From Glandiceps talaboti (taxonomy: Eukaryota > Hemichordata > Enteropneusta > Spengelidae), in contig NC_135559.1 in the NCBI RefSeq assembly GCF_964340395.1, forward strand, positions 17,533,550-17,597,549: a stretch of 64,000 bases of DNA, in the 5' to 3' direction. This document shows, piece after piece, positions 10,171-23,020 of this stretch. The translations under genes and the position numbers were made by a program. Every line of letters begins with the position of its first letter. Position 1 is the stretch's first letter. The notes under the pieces were generated by a model. That model was given only the letters and a program-made list of their open reading frames with translations, had not been told where the DNA came from and did no database searches.

Positions 10171-11021
10171 ACTATGAATACCAAGGGGAGCGGTCAGTGG
10201 ATGAAACAAGACAGATGATGGAAGATGCAGTTGTGTCTGGAATCAAGAAGCAAAAGGCTGATGTTAAAAAATCAACAAGTGTGCCACTAATGAAAACTAA
10301 AGCTGATGATGAATCATTCAGCAGTATGCCACCAATGGAAACTAAAGCAGCTACTAGGGAAATTGTAGATGACTTAAAATCTTCAAATGAGACTACATAT
10401 GACGTATGTAAACGCATAGAAAAACGTTTGAAAACTGTCAAGGATGTTGATAAGCCAGATCTGTTCTTCAGTCTGTGGGATACTGCTGGACAGATTTTAT
10501 ATTATATAACACATCAGGTAATAACAGTTTGTACTTCTACAGCAAAATATATTGATCCTGTATATATACAATATTTAGTTTAAACTTGATGAACAACTTT
10601 AACCTTGAAAACAATGTTTCTACAATATTAAATTACAATTACTAAGTGTTTCATTGTGAACTTGATAATGATGTTCAGATAGATAACTAGTAATGATATG
10701 TGAATAATTTTACCCTCGTAAAATACATGTAATGATGATTTCGCTCTCTTTTTACTTTACACATATTAATTAGGTTTTAATTTACATTGGAAACTTATTA
10801 TATAACTACCATCAAAAAGAGAGATATTGTGGATGAATTCAAATCAACATTTTAGAATGATCACAATTTTGCCTTGTATACCAATACAAAATTTGGAAGA
10901 AAATAGCCAAATGTATATATCATATGCAATCTATGATTTTAATCGAGAGAGAGTGAGAGAGAGAGAGACAGAGAGAGAGAGAGACAGAGACAGAGAGAGA
11001 GAGAGAGAGACACAGAGAGAG

Positions 11022-11072
<51 letters not shown>

Positions 11073-14000
11073 TGGGGGGGGGGGGGTGGATATCACCTCA
11101 GATTGCTGAACTTACACTACCAAAAGCAGATATATTAAAAGTAGATATATAAAGGTATAAAAAATGGGGAGATTTTGAAGTGGAGACAAAGCTATAAGAG
11201 TTAAATATAATTTATTTCAATATGAATTATAATGTCTGCATTGTCAATTTTAATTTATGCATTGCAGACATTCCTAGCAAGCAGAGTTATCTACATTCTT
11301 GTAACAGATCTCACCAAAGCACTGGATGACATCATCTCAACAAACACAGAAGGGCCTATAAGGGATGATTGGACTGTCAAAGGTTTGACATGAGCATATA
11401 ACCAGATTTAAACTGAATGCCTCCCTTAAGGGAATCACTAATTATGCAAATTGGTCATTAAAACTAAAACAAACTATGGTAACAGGCTTTTTTGGGCAAG
11501 TGTGCTTTCTTAGGTTAATGTATATGCCAAATTATACAGAATTTGAAGAGTGCATGATACTGCTTCATTGCTGAATATCGTTCATTATTCACATTACTCA
11601 TTAAATGTAAAATTTGTATCAACAACATCTCAGGACAGGTGCGTATTGTTATAGTTGATATACGTATCTACCATATTATATAAAATTTGAAGCTTGCATT
11701 TTTAAGATATAGCCTAGTTACCTAAAATGATTAATTATGCAAATTTTTCTTTAAAAGCGTAATTTATAGCAACATAGTTTTTAGGACATATGCACCCTGT
11801 TACGTTTAACATATGCACTAAATTGTATTGAAATTGAAGTATGCAGTCTTAAGATATAGTCTTAAGATATATTACCAAAATCATTAATTACCGGTATGCA
11901 AATTATTCATTAACACTATAAGGTAACTCAACAAACTTTAAAGGACATATGCGTTTTCTAATGGTTAACGTATGTAGTAAATTATATTAAAATTAAAGAA
12001 TGCAGTCTTAAAATATTGCTTAATTAGTTGAATTCATTGATATACAAGTTTCCCTTATTAACATAAACAGATCTTGCTCAAAAACAAATCAGGTATAGCC
12101 ATTACCTCAAACTTAAACTCAGAAACTACTGGGCAGATTGGTGCAAAATTTTGTGGGAACATTTTTAAGGGGTGTAGAGTAAGATTTGTTCTTGACATGA
12201 TTCCATCAGTAGTATGCAAATTAGGGCTAAAAATGTGTCTTTTTGGTCAAAAATATTTAATTCTAAAATTACTCAGCAGATTGGGCTGAAATTTAATGGG
12301 GAAGCAGCTGGGGGTGTATAGATGCAGAAATATTAAGTATATAATGATCTTATTCATGATATGCAAATTTTGAGTAAAAATGTGACATAGCAACAGCCAA
12401 TACAATGTATGATGACACTGACTGATTGAAGAATTAGTGGTATAGTAGTACAATTAATTTGAAAAGCTTTGACAGTCCTGTTCATCTAGTTAGTTGCCGG
12501 TTAAAAACACAAGATAAACAGTAAGAAAGAAGATGTTTCTTTGACAAAAGTAAGAATCTTGAAATAAACTGTCATCGCTATTGTCCCTTGAGACACTACA
12601 TTTATTCGGTTGAGTGTGCACTTACACTGTTATCAAAGCACTGTTAAAATTGATGAACAAGCCAGCCATCATCCACTGTGCCAATACTATTATACACACC
12701 TATAAATACAGAAAGCTTAAGGAAAGATAATAATGAATTTGAGAACTACTCATTGCTAATTTTACCACCGCATGAGGTGGATGTAAATGAAAATGTGGTA
12801 TATACCATAAGTAGGAAATTCATCATGGTGCTGCTGCACCTCCTTGCATTTCCTATATATATGGTCTACATTATAATAATTTTAGTGCAAAACAACATTT
12901 TCATGCCATTATATCATATAATATCATTTCATTTACTAGATCACGATATGAAATATCATGCAAAGAATTGTCATTAGTTCTAATACATGTATCATAAAAT
13001 AACAAGTACACTTAATGAGCAAATTACTGTCACCAGAAATGTTATAACTATCATCTTCAAAAACGTGTACTGTTATCAAATTTTTGAACAAAAATGAATG
13101 AATTAATGAATAAATGAATTTGTATTTGATATGTATTGTATGGCTGCATGTGAAGGGAGTTTTGATCTACTTCAGTCACAGATTATTAAAAGACCTCTTT
13201 CATATCTCACTTATATTGCTTCTAATATATGCTACTGTAAAAGTATTGTAAATAGATATGTGAGCATATCATGTTCATGTATAATCGCCATATCCATTTT
13301 AGATAATAAATATTCCGCAATCATTTCTGAAATCCCCGCAACCATGGCCATAGCAACTGCAAATTGTAAATTTTCAGTACAGTCAGTTGTGTTGCAATGC
13401 CATTGCCACCATTTTACATTATTGATAGTTTTTCAAGCAATATTAATGTTTGTACAAAATGTATCTATCCTTAATTCATGTTGATCTTTCCCTATTTAGA
13501 ATTCCTCTCATTCTGGATGAATTCTATTCATGCACATGGAACACCTGAACCTGACCCATCTAGAGGCTCAAAGTCAGAAAGACAGATAATAAAATCACCA
13601 CCTGTTATCATAGTTGGAGCAAAGAAGGATTTACTCAATAAGGTAAATTCAAGCTTAAAAAGTGCCTTAGTATTTGGTGGAGAAATTATTTTTGGTGTCC
13701 AGTTTGGAAATCATTCAAGGCAAACAGATCACATAACAGGTATGTGATTTTGGTCAAAAATGTCATTTGTGGTCGAAAAACTCAGACAGTTCGGCAGATT
13801 GTTCTGAAATTTGGTGGGAACATTCTTAGTGGTATGTAGATTAAATAAGAATGCTTCATCCTTTGTCTTTCTGTTTTTCCAAATTTAACTGAAGTACAAA
13901 TTAAAAGATTGGAGTCGTGTTTTTACAAATTCATTTGGAAGGGTAGCACGGATAAAATCAACAAAATCAGAATGTGTATGATTGTAGCAGACGGAGGTCT

Positions 14001-17000
14001 TAATATGGTTCATCTGTTAACTTTTGAAAAAGTCGCTGAAACATTCTTGGATTCAGCACCTTTTTAATACAAAGAATAGAAGTCAGTGGAAGTGTCTGCT
14101 CACTTCTGTTCTTGGGTTGGATTGTTGTGTTATAAGATTCTTAGGAAGTCAACAAATCAAAACTTTAATTTATCGCAGACTTACTGGTAACATATTTTGG
14201 ATTCATTCCAAGATTGGTCTGAAATGTCATATTTCCCTGAAAATTCGGTTGACTTTGTTCACCAAGTTCTTTGGTTAAACCTGTTTATTAAAGTAAACCA
14301 GGATGTTATTTATTTCAGTTCCTGGTTACGCAGGGGTGTTAACCTTATTAGAGATTTACTAGATGAAAATGGAAATTTAATTTTCTCTCTTATAATAACT
14401 TCTGTAGAAAATATTGAGACTGATTTCTATTTTCAAATCTTTTAACATAACGTGATTGAAAATGTTAAGATATGTAAGACAGTGTACGCCCTCTATCTCG
14501 AAAAGGAAGTAGGCAACAAGATAAAAGTACAACGTTCTGTAGAGTGTGGTGTGCAGCGCTAAGCATCTCCTTGGATAATTTTTTTATTTACTATGTTTTG
14601 TCGAGAAATGTAACCGATGATGTTGCCCTTCAGAGTCTACAGTATAAAATACTTCACTATATCATCTGTACAAATAGATTTCTGTTTCTTTGGGAACTTT
14701 TAGATCATGAGCACTGCACTTTCTATGACCAATAAACTGAAACGATTAGGCATCTATTTTTAAATGTCCATTTGTACAACAGATATGGAATAATATATTT
14801 AACAAGTGTAATGTTATCCTTTCTGAAACTGAAGTCCTCTTGGGAATCGATAGTGCTGATCACACCATAAATGGCTGGAATATTATTTGTCTCCTTGCAA
14901 AGAGATTTATTTACAACTGTAAAATGTCAGGGATCATTCCAATGTTTAACATTTTATTAGAAAATTATAGAACGTCTTGGTTTGTTTTGCAAATGAACCC
15001 AAGGCAAAACGATGCATAATAAGTCTCAATGAATTTTTGCTATAACTTCTTTATTTCATTTGCTGCTGAAATTTAGATTGTAGATTAAATCTGCAACTAA
15101 ATACAATTACTTAGTTTTTGTAATTTTCCTTAACTAGTTTTTTTTCACATTATCGTGGTTTTTTTAAAAAAAAAATTTTGATCTTTTGATCGTGCCTGTC
15201 TTCTATTTTTGTGAAATATTTTCTTTTGAAAATGTTTAATAAACATCAAAATAAAAAAAAGAATAAAAAAATCTTCATCTGTGATCTCATCAGTGATATG
15301 CAAATAAGGTCTAAATGTACTTTTTGGTCAAAAATCCAAAACTGCTAAACAGATTCGGCTGAAATTGAATGGGGATACATCTGTAGATGTGTAGACGAAG
15401 GTATATTAACGACATGATAATTCCATCAGCAATATGCAATTTTGGTGAAAAACTTATCTTTAAGATTATATGGTGAATGGTGAAATTTGATCAGGATGTT
15501 TCTGGAGGTGTTATTCTGTGGACATTGCTCAAAATTTAGTGACACAACTCAACTAGCCCTAGTAACCATGGTCATTTTATTTTACCTTGAATATGATAAT
15601 TTCAGTTACCAAGCTTCTCACCACTGGGGGCCCTGCCTATGATAATAATAATAATCTTTATTACCAGAAATATATATACATATATAACAATTCTACAATA
15701 TATGAAGTATTCAACATGGGAAAGGGAGACAAAAAATAGTTGTCTTTGCAACTAGTTGAGTCCGTCCCCTTTTACAATCTTTGGGATTAGGAATTACTTT
15801 GGGATTAGGAATTACTGCTGATCAAATTGAATGACTTCTGTTGTGGGGTAGTTAGAACATGGTTTCCCCTCACTCTCATTTGGGGTGATCTCGTAGGCAG
15901 AGCCCCAACAGTAAGAGGCAGATAACCGAGACTGTGAATATGAAGGTCAAAGTCAAGTGTTGAATTAAAAACTTCAAGGTGCAGGCACTTAAATTATTCA
16001 TCTGGGCACACTGTACACAGGATTTCTATTTGACCTTGAAGATGTGGGAAGTCAAATGTCAATGGCTTGAAAGTGTGAGCCTCTATAAATATAACTTTGT
16101 GCAATCCCTGGATATAAACAAATCCTATTTTATTTTGAAGGTTGAGGTCAAAGGTCATGTTTAAAAAAAAATTTACCTGAGAAAATATTAGCATTGACAT
16201 TTGAATTGAGTCTAGATATATTTAGGTTCTTGAGTTTTGGTAAAAGTTGTTAAGTTTTATGACAAATATGGTCACTGTTCAGCTATGGTGATTAAGGTCT
16301 CAAAAGGAAAGTGATGTGCACATGTCATATTCCTTACTGTTTCTGACATTTGTGTCACATTTGGTTGAAATTAGACAGTCAGAGATAGTATTGATGTTGA
16401 CAGATAAATGGATACCTTGCCATGGTTCTCTTTGTATTGGACGGAGGCATGGTAAGCTATGATATGAAGTAAGAAAGGTGTCTATAAATATTGCCACATA
16501 ACTCAGACAACTATGGAGAAATCATTACCTTAATAATAAAAATGGCGGCAATGGCTTTGTAGCACAACTTTTTTTGTTGACCCATATGCTGATCAATGCT
16601 ACATGTAGGTATAGGTGTTCATTTGCCAAATGATTATGCAATTGCCCATCCATCCCTGTTGCTATCTTTGCAATATATGCAATCATTTGGCTGTTGCTAT
16701 GTGCGTGGTCATGTTGCTAGATGTATTTGCATACATTTTTTGAATGTTCATTCACTTGTCTATTACTACCTCTTATTATCTTTGCAATATATGTGATCAT
16801 TTTGCTGTTACTATGGGCATGGTCTTGTTGCTATGCACATTTACATACAGTTTTTGAATGTTTATTCAGTTGTCTATTAATCTATGTTGTTATCTTTGCA
16901 ATATACGCAATCATTTGGTTGTTGCCATGGGTGTGGTCTTGTTGCTAGGCACGTTTAATACAGTTTTTAAATGTTTATTCAGTTGTCTATTAATCCCTGT

Positions 17001-17901
17001 TATTTTTGCAATATACATGATCATTTGGTTGTTGCAATGTGTGTGTTCTTGTTGCGAGGCATATTTGCATACACTTTTTGAATGTTTGTTCACTTGTCAA
17101 AGAATCCCTGTTATCTTTGTGAAATACACCACCGTTTTGCTGTTGCGTGGTCATGGTTGCTAGGGCCAATTGTGTAAAAATGTTTTGAAGACAATCTGTA
17201 GAAAAACGCTTCTAGAGGAAATTTAAGATATAATTTCTAAAAAAAAGTCCTTATCGTGAAAATTTCGGTCACTTTGCATTGCATTGCATTGCGTACACTA
17301 CAAACTATCTTCAGTAAGAGGCAACCTGATTACGTTCGAGAAGCCTACTACAGAGAACACCTAGGCGTTCAATTACTGGACTTCCTGTTGATATTCAATG
17401 TTTGTTCATGTTTGTTGATATACAATGCATACATGTATGCTCATGACAAGTAAGACGCAACCTGATTGAAAGTGTGTCTCACCGAGCAGAAATTCATTTA
17501 CATGTGCGCCAGTTCAGATGTAGAGGAGGCGATCAGGCTAAAAAATGTAAACATGTACCAAGAAGGTCAATTCAGCCAAAATAACGATGGTAAAATAGCA
17601 ATGAACAATTAGCCGACATCTACATTGGATTTTAATCAGATTGCATCATGTTGTGAACAATTCTTTATCTGACCACTGTTAAGAATGTTGCCACCAAATT
17701 TCTGACCGATCTGCCCTGTAGTTTTTGAGTGTAAGTGATTTGACCAAAAATCACATTTTTACCCAAATCACACACTGGTGGTAAGATCATTTTGATTATA
17801 GCAATTTTTTTGAGCAATTTCTGAACTAGACACCAAAGGTAATACACCCACCAAATATCATGGCAATTGGTCTGGCAGTTTTTGACTTTAATTTGATTAC
17901 A

Positions 17902-17960
<59 letters not shown>

Positions 17961-20900
17961 TGCTATGCCTATAGCACTACTGAACTTTATCAGTTGAGTT
18001 GTACTAAAAATGGCATTTCTTAAGCTGGTGCCTATAAATATAAGAGCTGATATATTAGCAAAGTTATAAGAACAAATCTTTTCTTTTCAGGAAAGCTCTA
18101 CAAAGGAAGAAGAGCATGGACATCAAACGGATAGAGAGGAAGAAGCAAATAAACGACTGATGGCTATTCGAGATTATCTAAGGACAAACACTATTAAGGC
18201 CAGTGAGCACATTGTGGACATGATTGCAGTTGACAACAAATCTAGGGAAGGAGGACATGCAAATGACCCCATGATAGAAGAACTTAGAAAACTGATAAAG
18301 AGGCTTGCAGTGGAGCATTTCTTCCTTGGTGAAATACCTGTGAAGTGGATCCACCTTGAACTGACTCTTCGGAAGTTGCAAAAGGAGATGATGAAGCTGG
18401 AAGATGTGTACAAGATAGGAGAGGAGATTGACCTGGAAAGAAGTGAAGTTGACAAAGCCTTGAAGTTTTACCACAGTGTTGGTGAGATTTTACACTTTTC
18501 TGAAGATCCAGACCTGAAGAATACAGTAATTCTTGACATGGGATGGCTGGTTGGTTTATTCAAGTTGGTGATCACACAACCATCTATTTATATGAAGAAC
18601 CCTCGAACTCCAGCAAGGGTCCACAACTTAGTTGATGAATTGTTCATTGATGGGATACTACATGAAGAACTGGTGGATTACATGCTCAGAGAGCATAGCC
18701 GAACAGAAGATAAACAAGTTCTGCTGAAGATACTTGAAATGTATGATATAATCTGTGAGAAACAAACGGCAACAAAGGAGGCTGAGCATCAGCAAGGTGT
18801 ATATTATCTACCATATCTCCTCCAGAAACTGGAAGATAAGAAAACCAACATTATCTTCCTTACAAACATTTCCGCCTGCTGCCCACTATACTTTCACTTC
18901 CCTGGTAACTTCCTTCCTGATGGACTTTACTACAGACTGGTTGTGAGGTGCTTCAAACAATGGTCCACATGGATGACACTGTTCAAATGCCATTGTCGTA
19001 TACTGGTCGATGTTAATGCCAATTTCCAGATCACCTTGTGTAAGCAAGGCTCCGATATTGAGATAAAGGCAATTGTTGTCCACACAAAGGGCAAAAAGAG
19101 CCAGGAAATACAACCAGAGATGGTTACAAATGCACGTGAATTGGTAGAGAAAGAGTTGACAAAGCTGATACAAAACTACACACCTGGATTGTCCTACACA
19201 ACCTGCCTAAAGTGTACTTGTCCACATCACAATCCTAGAAAATTACTTTCTGGTGGTAAAGATGTTGATGACAACTGCATTGCCATTGACACAAGTGCAA
19301 GTGATACCATCAAGGAAGGTCATGTTATCTGCAGCAAATCAGGTTTGCCACATGAGGAAGCAGACTTACAGAAATGGTATTACACCAGTACACGTAAGTG
19401 AGCATTAGTTAAATATTGAAAAATTGTTAACATATCCATATTCAGAATACTCCTTGGGTTATGCTTTATGTTATCCTTTTAGATAGCGATCAGCAGGTGC
19501 TGTAAAACTGTAAATAACAGAATATTATTTTTTGTTCAGCCAGGAAAATATGAGTGACACTTAGGGATCATGTCATGTTAAGTGAGCCCAAGATAGAAGT
19601 TGTGACAAAAGCCTTATGTCACAATTATTTTCAGGCCCGATAAAAAAAATGGTGTAGAATTGTTGAATTATACCTGTGCAAGCTTAATTCTATAAAAGAC
19701 AAGACAATAATGATGATATTAAGGGTTTTGATTTATATCTCCAGCATTTCAGAACCAATGATATTCACACACTTTATTGCGATGTAAAGCAAGGTTATAA
19801 AATTCCTTTTTCATTTTGAACACCAACAACTTGACTGGGGGGGGGGGAGAGGCTCTTTTAATGGGATCCATCCATACATCTGTCCTATGCATGTTACCTA
19901 CTAATATAGCCATATTAGGTACCGGGGGGGCCCTTACAATGGGCTTCATCCATCCATCTGTCCTATGCATGTTATGTTACTTACTAATATAGCCTCATTA
20001 GCCGGAAGGGCGACTATTACAGTGGGCTCCATCCATCCGTCTGTCCTATGCATGTTACCTACTAACATAGCCTCATTAGGTACCCAAAGGGGGGAGGGGG
20101 GACTATTACAATGGGCTCCATATATCTGTCTGTCCTATGCATGTTGCCTACTAACATAGCCTCATTAGGTACCCAAAGGGGGGAGGGGGGACTATTACAA
20201 TGGGCTCCATATATCTGTCTGTCCTATGCATGTTACCTACTAACATAGCCTCATTAGGTACCCAAAGGGGGGGGGGGAGGGGGGGGGACTATTACAATGG
20301 GCTCCATACATCTGTCTGTCCTATGCATGTTACCTCCTAATACAGTCTTATTTCTCTCTACAATGTAGTTCAACAAACTGAAGAAGAAGTCGGCCCTAGG
20401 TAAGTAATGATTCAGTCAGTGTTGTATTGCTAAGACTCACACTCTTGTATTCTTTTTTATTCATGCTATAAACAATTCTTTAAAAATGTACATAAAATAT
20501 TTGCAAACCATTTTCAAAATTGTCAGCTTTGTTATTTGACTTGTTTAAATAAACCAAGTTGCTTTTTAGATTTAATTATTTCTGATCAGTAACAACAAAT
20601 ATTTACTGAGCTATTCTCACTACTGTCAACTCAAATATATATAATCACTAATTATTTGATGTTAAAATTAACAATTAGTTTGTGATTGTTTCTTCACATT
20701 ACCAGAGACACACCTGAGGAAGTGATAGATCCATTGACTGAACTTTATCAGAAACTTGAAGGACACCTAACTAAAGACAAGGAAAGAAAACTGAGGAATT
20801 TGATAAGTGGTGGTAAACTTCCACCTAGTGATGTGGAAAAGCTAAAGGGTCCATTTGAAATATTCAAAGCACTGGAACAAAGGAGCATAATTGGCAAGGA

Positions 20901-20994
20901 AGATCTACGATTTCTGAGAACCTTACTGGACCAAATTGGGATGTCATCACTTCTTGAACTGGTGGATGAATGTGAGCACAAGTTATCACCATAA
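10171..20994 (+). CDS. ROCO-family GTPase (Roc-COR) with C-terminal death-effector-like domain, 3' part of gene
   Basis: Exons read by splice sites and protein sense: 10171-10517, 11268-11382, 13500-13642, about 18092-19393, 20369-20399 and 20706-20994. The Roc domain shows the G3 motif (SLWDTAGQILYY), a hydrophobic beta strand (SRVIYILVTDL) and a G4-like VGAKKDLL, close to the NKxD site. The large exon holds the COR domain (ILHFSEDPDLK, VILDMGWLVGLFK). The last exon (about 95 residues) reads like a death-effector fold: GPFEIFKALEQRS, then LRFLRTLLDQIGMSSLLEL. Phases agree across the last three exons. The 13642/18092 junction should be rechecked. The P-loop (G1) must lie in exons left of 10171; none is seen, so the gene may start left of the transposon nest. 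Expected role: intracellular signalling GTPase in death-fold pathways. The domain calls rest on motifs. Confidence 0.8.
10942..11084. repeat. (GA)n-rich microsatellite with G-run
   Basis: GAGA interrupted by CACA and GACA, ending in GGGGGGGGGG near 11075-11085, within ROCO intron 1 as seen here. Confidence 0.95.
11400..12060 (+). repeat. Degenerate tandem repeat, about 150-180 bp unit, in ROCO intron
   Basis: Four diverged copies, each holding AATTATGCAAAT, a GGACATATGCxCC-like stretch, ACATATGCACTAAATT, GAAGTATGCAGTCTTAA and AAGATATA. No coding sense is visible. Confidence 0.6.
12060..13499 (+). other. ROCO intron with dispersed-repeat fragments
   Basis: At 12100-12310 a sequence of the type GCAGATTGGGCTGAAATTT plus GGTCAAAAATA occurs twice. 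Related copies lie at about 13745-13850 and 15295-15400, so this is a family of dispersed repeats. The remainder to the acceptor CCTATTTAG at 13499 shows no gene. Confidence 0.5.
13860..15275 (+). mobile_element. L1/Tx1-like LINE remnant (C-terminal part of ORF2 and 3' end)
   Basis: The span decodes, through several frame changes, to the C-terminal region of an L1/Tx1-type ORF2: CFYKFIWKG, ADGGLNMVHL, FWIHSKIGL overlapping SWSEMSYFPENSV-like text, then RGVNLIRDLLDENG, LWELLDHEH, IWNNIF, and near 14880-14930 WNIICLLAKRFIYNCK. An AT-rich 3' region with AATAAACATC and an A-rich tail follows at 15236-15275. It is truncated at the 5' end, has several stops and frameshifts, and lies in sense orientation inside a ROCO intron. 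It is dead. Confidence 0.75.
15276..16600 (+). other. ROCO intron, dispersed-repeat fragments, no gene
   Basis: A copy of the GGTCAAAAATCC, then AACAGATTCGGCTGAAATT family lies at 15290-15410. An (ATA)n stretch with CTTTATTACC (15638-15665) looks like the end of a retroposed element. At 16125-16160 GAGGTCAAAGGTCATG holds two AGGTCA half-sites one base apart. Nothing coding was seen. Confidence 0.5.
16600..17165 (+). repeat. Tandem repeat, about 110-115 bp unit, about 5 copies
   Basis: Each unit contains a CCCTGTTATCTTTGCAATA-like phrase, ATCATTTGGTTGTTGC, GTGGTCTTGTTGCTAG and TTTTTGAATGTTTATTCA. Copies have diverged by 10-20 percent by eye. It lies in the ROCO intron before the large exon. 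Confidence 0.75.
17640..17962. repeat. Dispersed repeat fragments and (AC)n microsatellite
   Basis: Two phrases of the type CCACCAAATTTCTGACCGAT (17690) and CCACCAAATATCATGGC (17850) belong to the dispersed motif also seen at 9739. An uninterrupted (AC)n tract follows at about 17900-17960. Confidence 0.75.
19740..20335 (+). repeat. G-rich minisatellite, about 80-95 bp unit, in ROCO intron
   Basis: About six copies of a unit with ATTACAATGGGCTCCAT, CTGTCCTATGCATGTTACC, ACATAGCCTCATTAGGTACC and a run of 8-14 G. It ends 30 bases before the 31-base exon at 20369. Confidence 0.85.
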
Positions 20995-21285
20995 GACCAT
21001 TGACATCAAACAGCTAAGGATACAAGGTGCTTATAAATTTGTTAAGAACTACTATGAGTACATTATAGAGGATGGGCATGGGTTATTACTGTGACATATT
21101 TGCTTCTTTACTTGTTTTGTTAACTGTAAAAGATGTCATGTTGTCACCAATCTATTTATATGACACTGATAATATAACACAGTTGGGGGATACTTGAAAT
21201 ACAGGCCTGAAATGAATCAGAGTTAATACTAACTGATGTAATATTTCTATGTACTTGATGAATATATTTTTTATTAACCTCAGGT

Positions 21286-21371
<86 letters not shown>

Positions 21372-22220
21372 CAGATATCACTGTCTTGGAGAAGGCTCTC
21401 ACAAATTTGCTTCTGAGAGGACTGAAATCTTTTGAAATTAAAAGAAAGAATATAGAATACCAATCAGAAGTCAGAGAAAGATGGACATGAACATTGTAAA
21501 TGAACATGTAAAGTTGACACAAACATAATTTGTGTCTATATAGGAATGTGAAATATAAAAATGCAATTGAATCTGATATGCACAGTTGAACTCCCACGAT
21601 GTGGTTGGCAGGTAATTATGCCATGAATCACTATAGGTTATGATTGCTATAGCTCTCTTTGATTTAATAGGAGAAATTATGATGTCAAAATGAATATCTT
21701 TGAATTTGAAAATCATAAATTTGTGAATGGAATGTACTCAGCAAAAACCACACTGGAAGTTGAGGCTAAGGCTTAAATTTGTTTTGTAGTTTTCATTTTG
21801 GAACAAGCAAGTTATTGTCTTGTATAGTTACTTTTATCAAAGACTTTTTAAAAACATTTAAGGGAAGTGTTAACTTTGCTCAGTAATATTCTTTCTGTAT
21901 GGTAGCATATAAAGTGGTATGTATTTAAACACACCACACTAATCTAGTCAGTAATTCATTTGGATTGACCCTTGCCTACAAATTACCAATGTCTGTCTGA
22001 TTTTGTACAAGTACCTAGTAATAATGTCACCATTTAGAGATATTTGATATGACTTGTAAGAGAACGAAAGTGGTTATCATAAAATAACTACCATAAAATA
22101 TCATTTTTACAAAATAATGCATTTTTGACATTTTGATCAAAACTTGATATAGTATACATTAATCCCTTGGCAGCTATATTATAGCTGCAACTATATTCTA
22201 GCATAGTCCAATTTTGACAT
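20995..22220. other. 3' flank of the ROCO gene; no further gene seen
   Basis: AT-rich sequence. No clear AATAAA signal was found close to the ROCO stop codon, so the mRNA end is unknown. No coding similarity on either strand. Confidence 0.5.
21285..21368. repeat. (TC)n microsatellite
   Basis: About 40 uninterrupted TC dinucleotides in the ROCO 3' flank. Confidence 0.97.
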
Positions 22221-23020
22221 GTTTTCAAGCAAAGTGTTCTTGTATGTATTCAGTCAGTTTTCAAGTGATCACTGCATTTCAACATCACTGAGTTAGTCAT
22301 GTTTTCATGCAAAGTGTTCTTGTATGTATTCAGTCAGTTTTCAAGTGATCACTGCATTTCAACATCTCTGAGTTAGTCATTTTTTCAAGCAAAGTGTTCT
22401 TGTATGTATGCAGTCAGTATTCAAGTGATCACTGCATTTCAACATCACTGAGTTAGTCATGTTTTCATGCAAAGTGTTCTTGTATGTATGCAGTCAGTTT
22501 TCAAGTGATCACTGCATTTCAACATCTCTGAGTTAGTTATGTTTTCAAGCAAAGTGTTCCTGTATGTATTCAGTCAGTTTTCAAGTGATCACTGCATTTC
22601 AACATCTCTGAGTTAGTCCTGTTTTCAAGCAAAGTGTTCTTGTATGTATTCAGTCAGTTTTCAAGTAATCACTGCATTTCAACATCTCTGAGTTAGTCCT
22701 GTTTTCAAGCAAAGTGTTCCTGTATGTATTCAGTCAGTTTTTAAGTGATCACTGCATTTCAACTTCACTGAGTTAGTCATGTTTTAAAGCAAAGTGTTCT
22801 TGTATGTATTCAATCAACATTCAAGTAATCACTGCATTTCAACATCACTGAGTTAGTTATGTTTTCAAGCAAAGTGTTCCTGTATGTATTCAGTCAGTTT
22901 TCAAGTGATCACTGCATTTCAACATCTCTGAGTTAGTCCTGTTTTCAAGCAAAGTGTTCTTGTATGTATTCAGTCTGTTTTCAAGTAATCACTGCATTTC
23001 AACATCACTGAATTAGTCAT
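22221..23020 (+). repeat. 80-bp tandem array, 10 copies
   Basis: Copies start at 22221, 22301, 22381, 22461, 22541, 22621, 22701, 22781, 22861 and 22941, a constant 80-base period. Each holds CAAGCAAAGTGTTCTTGTAT, ATTCAGTCAGTTTTCAAGTG, ATCACTGCATTTCAACATC and TCTGAGTTAGTC. Copies differ by only a few substitutions. One isolated copy lies at about 24770-24850. Confidence 0.95.

Noticed and set aside
10827-11138. Arg/Glu-rich open frame
   Set aside because: It is the translation of a GA microsatellite.
17640-17962. Cys-Val-rich minus-strand frame
   Set aside because: It comes from the (AC)n tract and a dispersed repeat.
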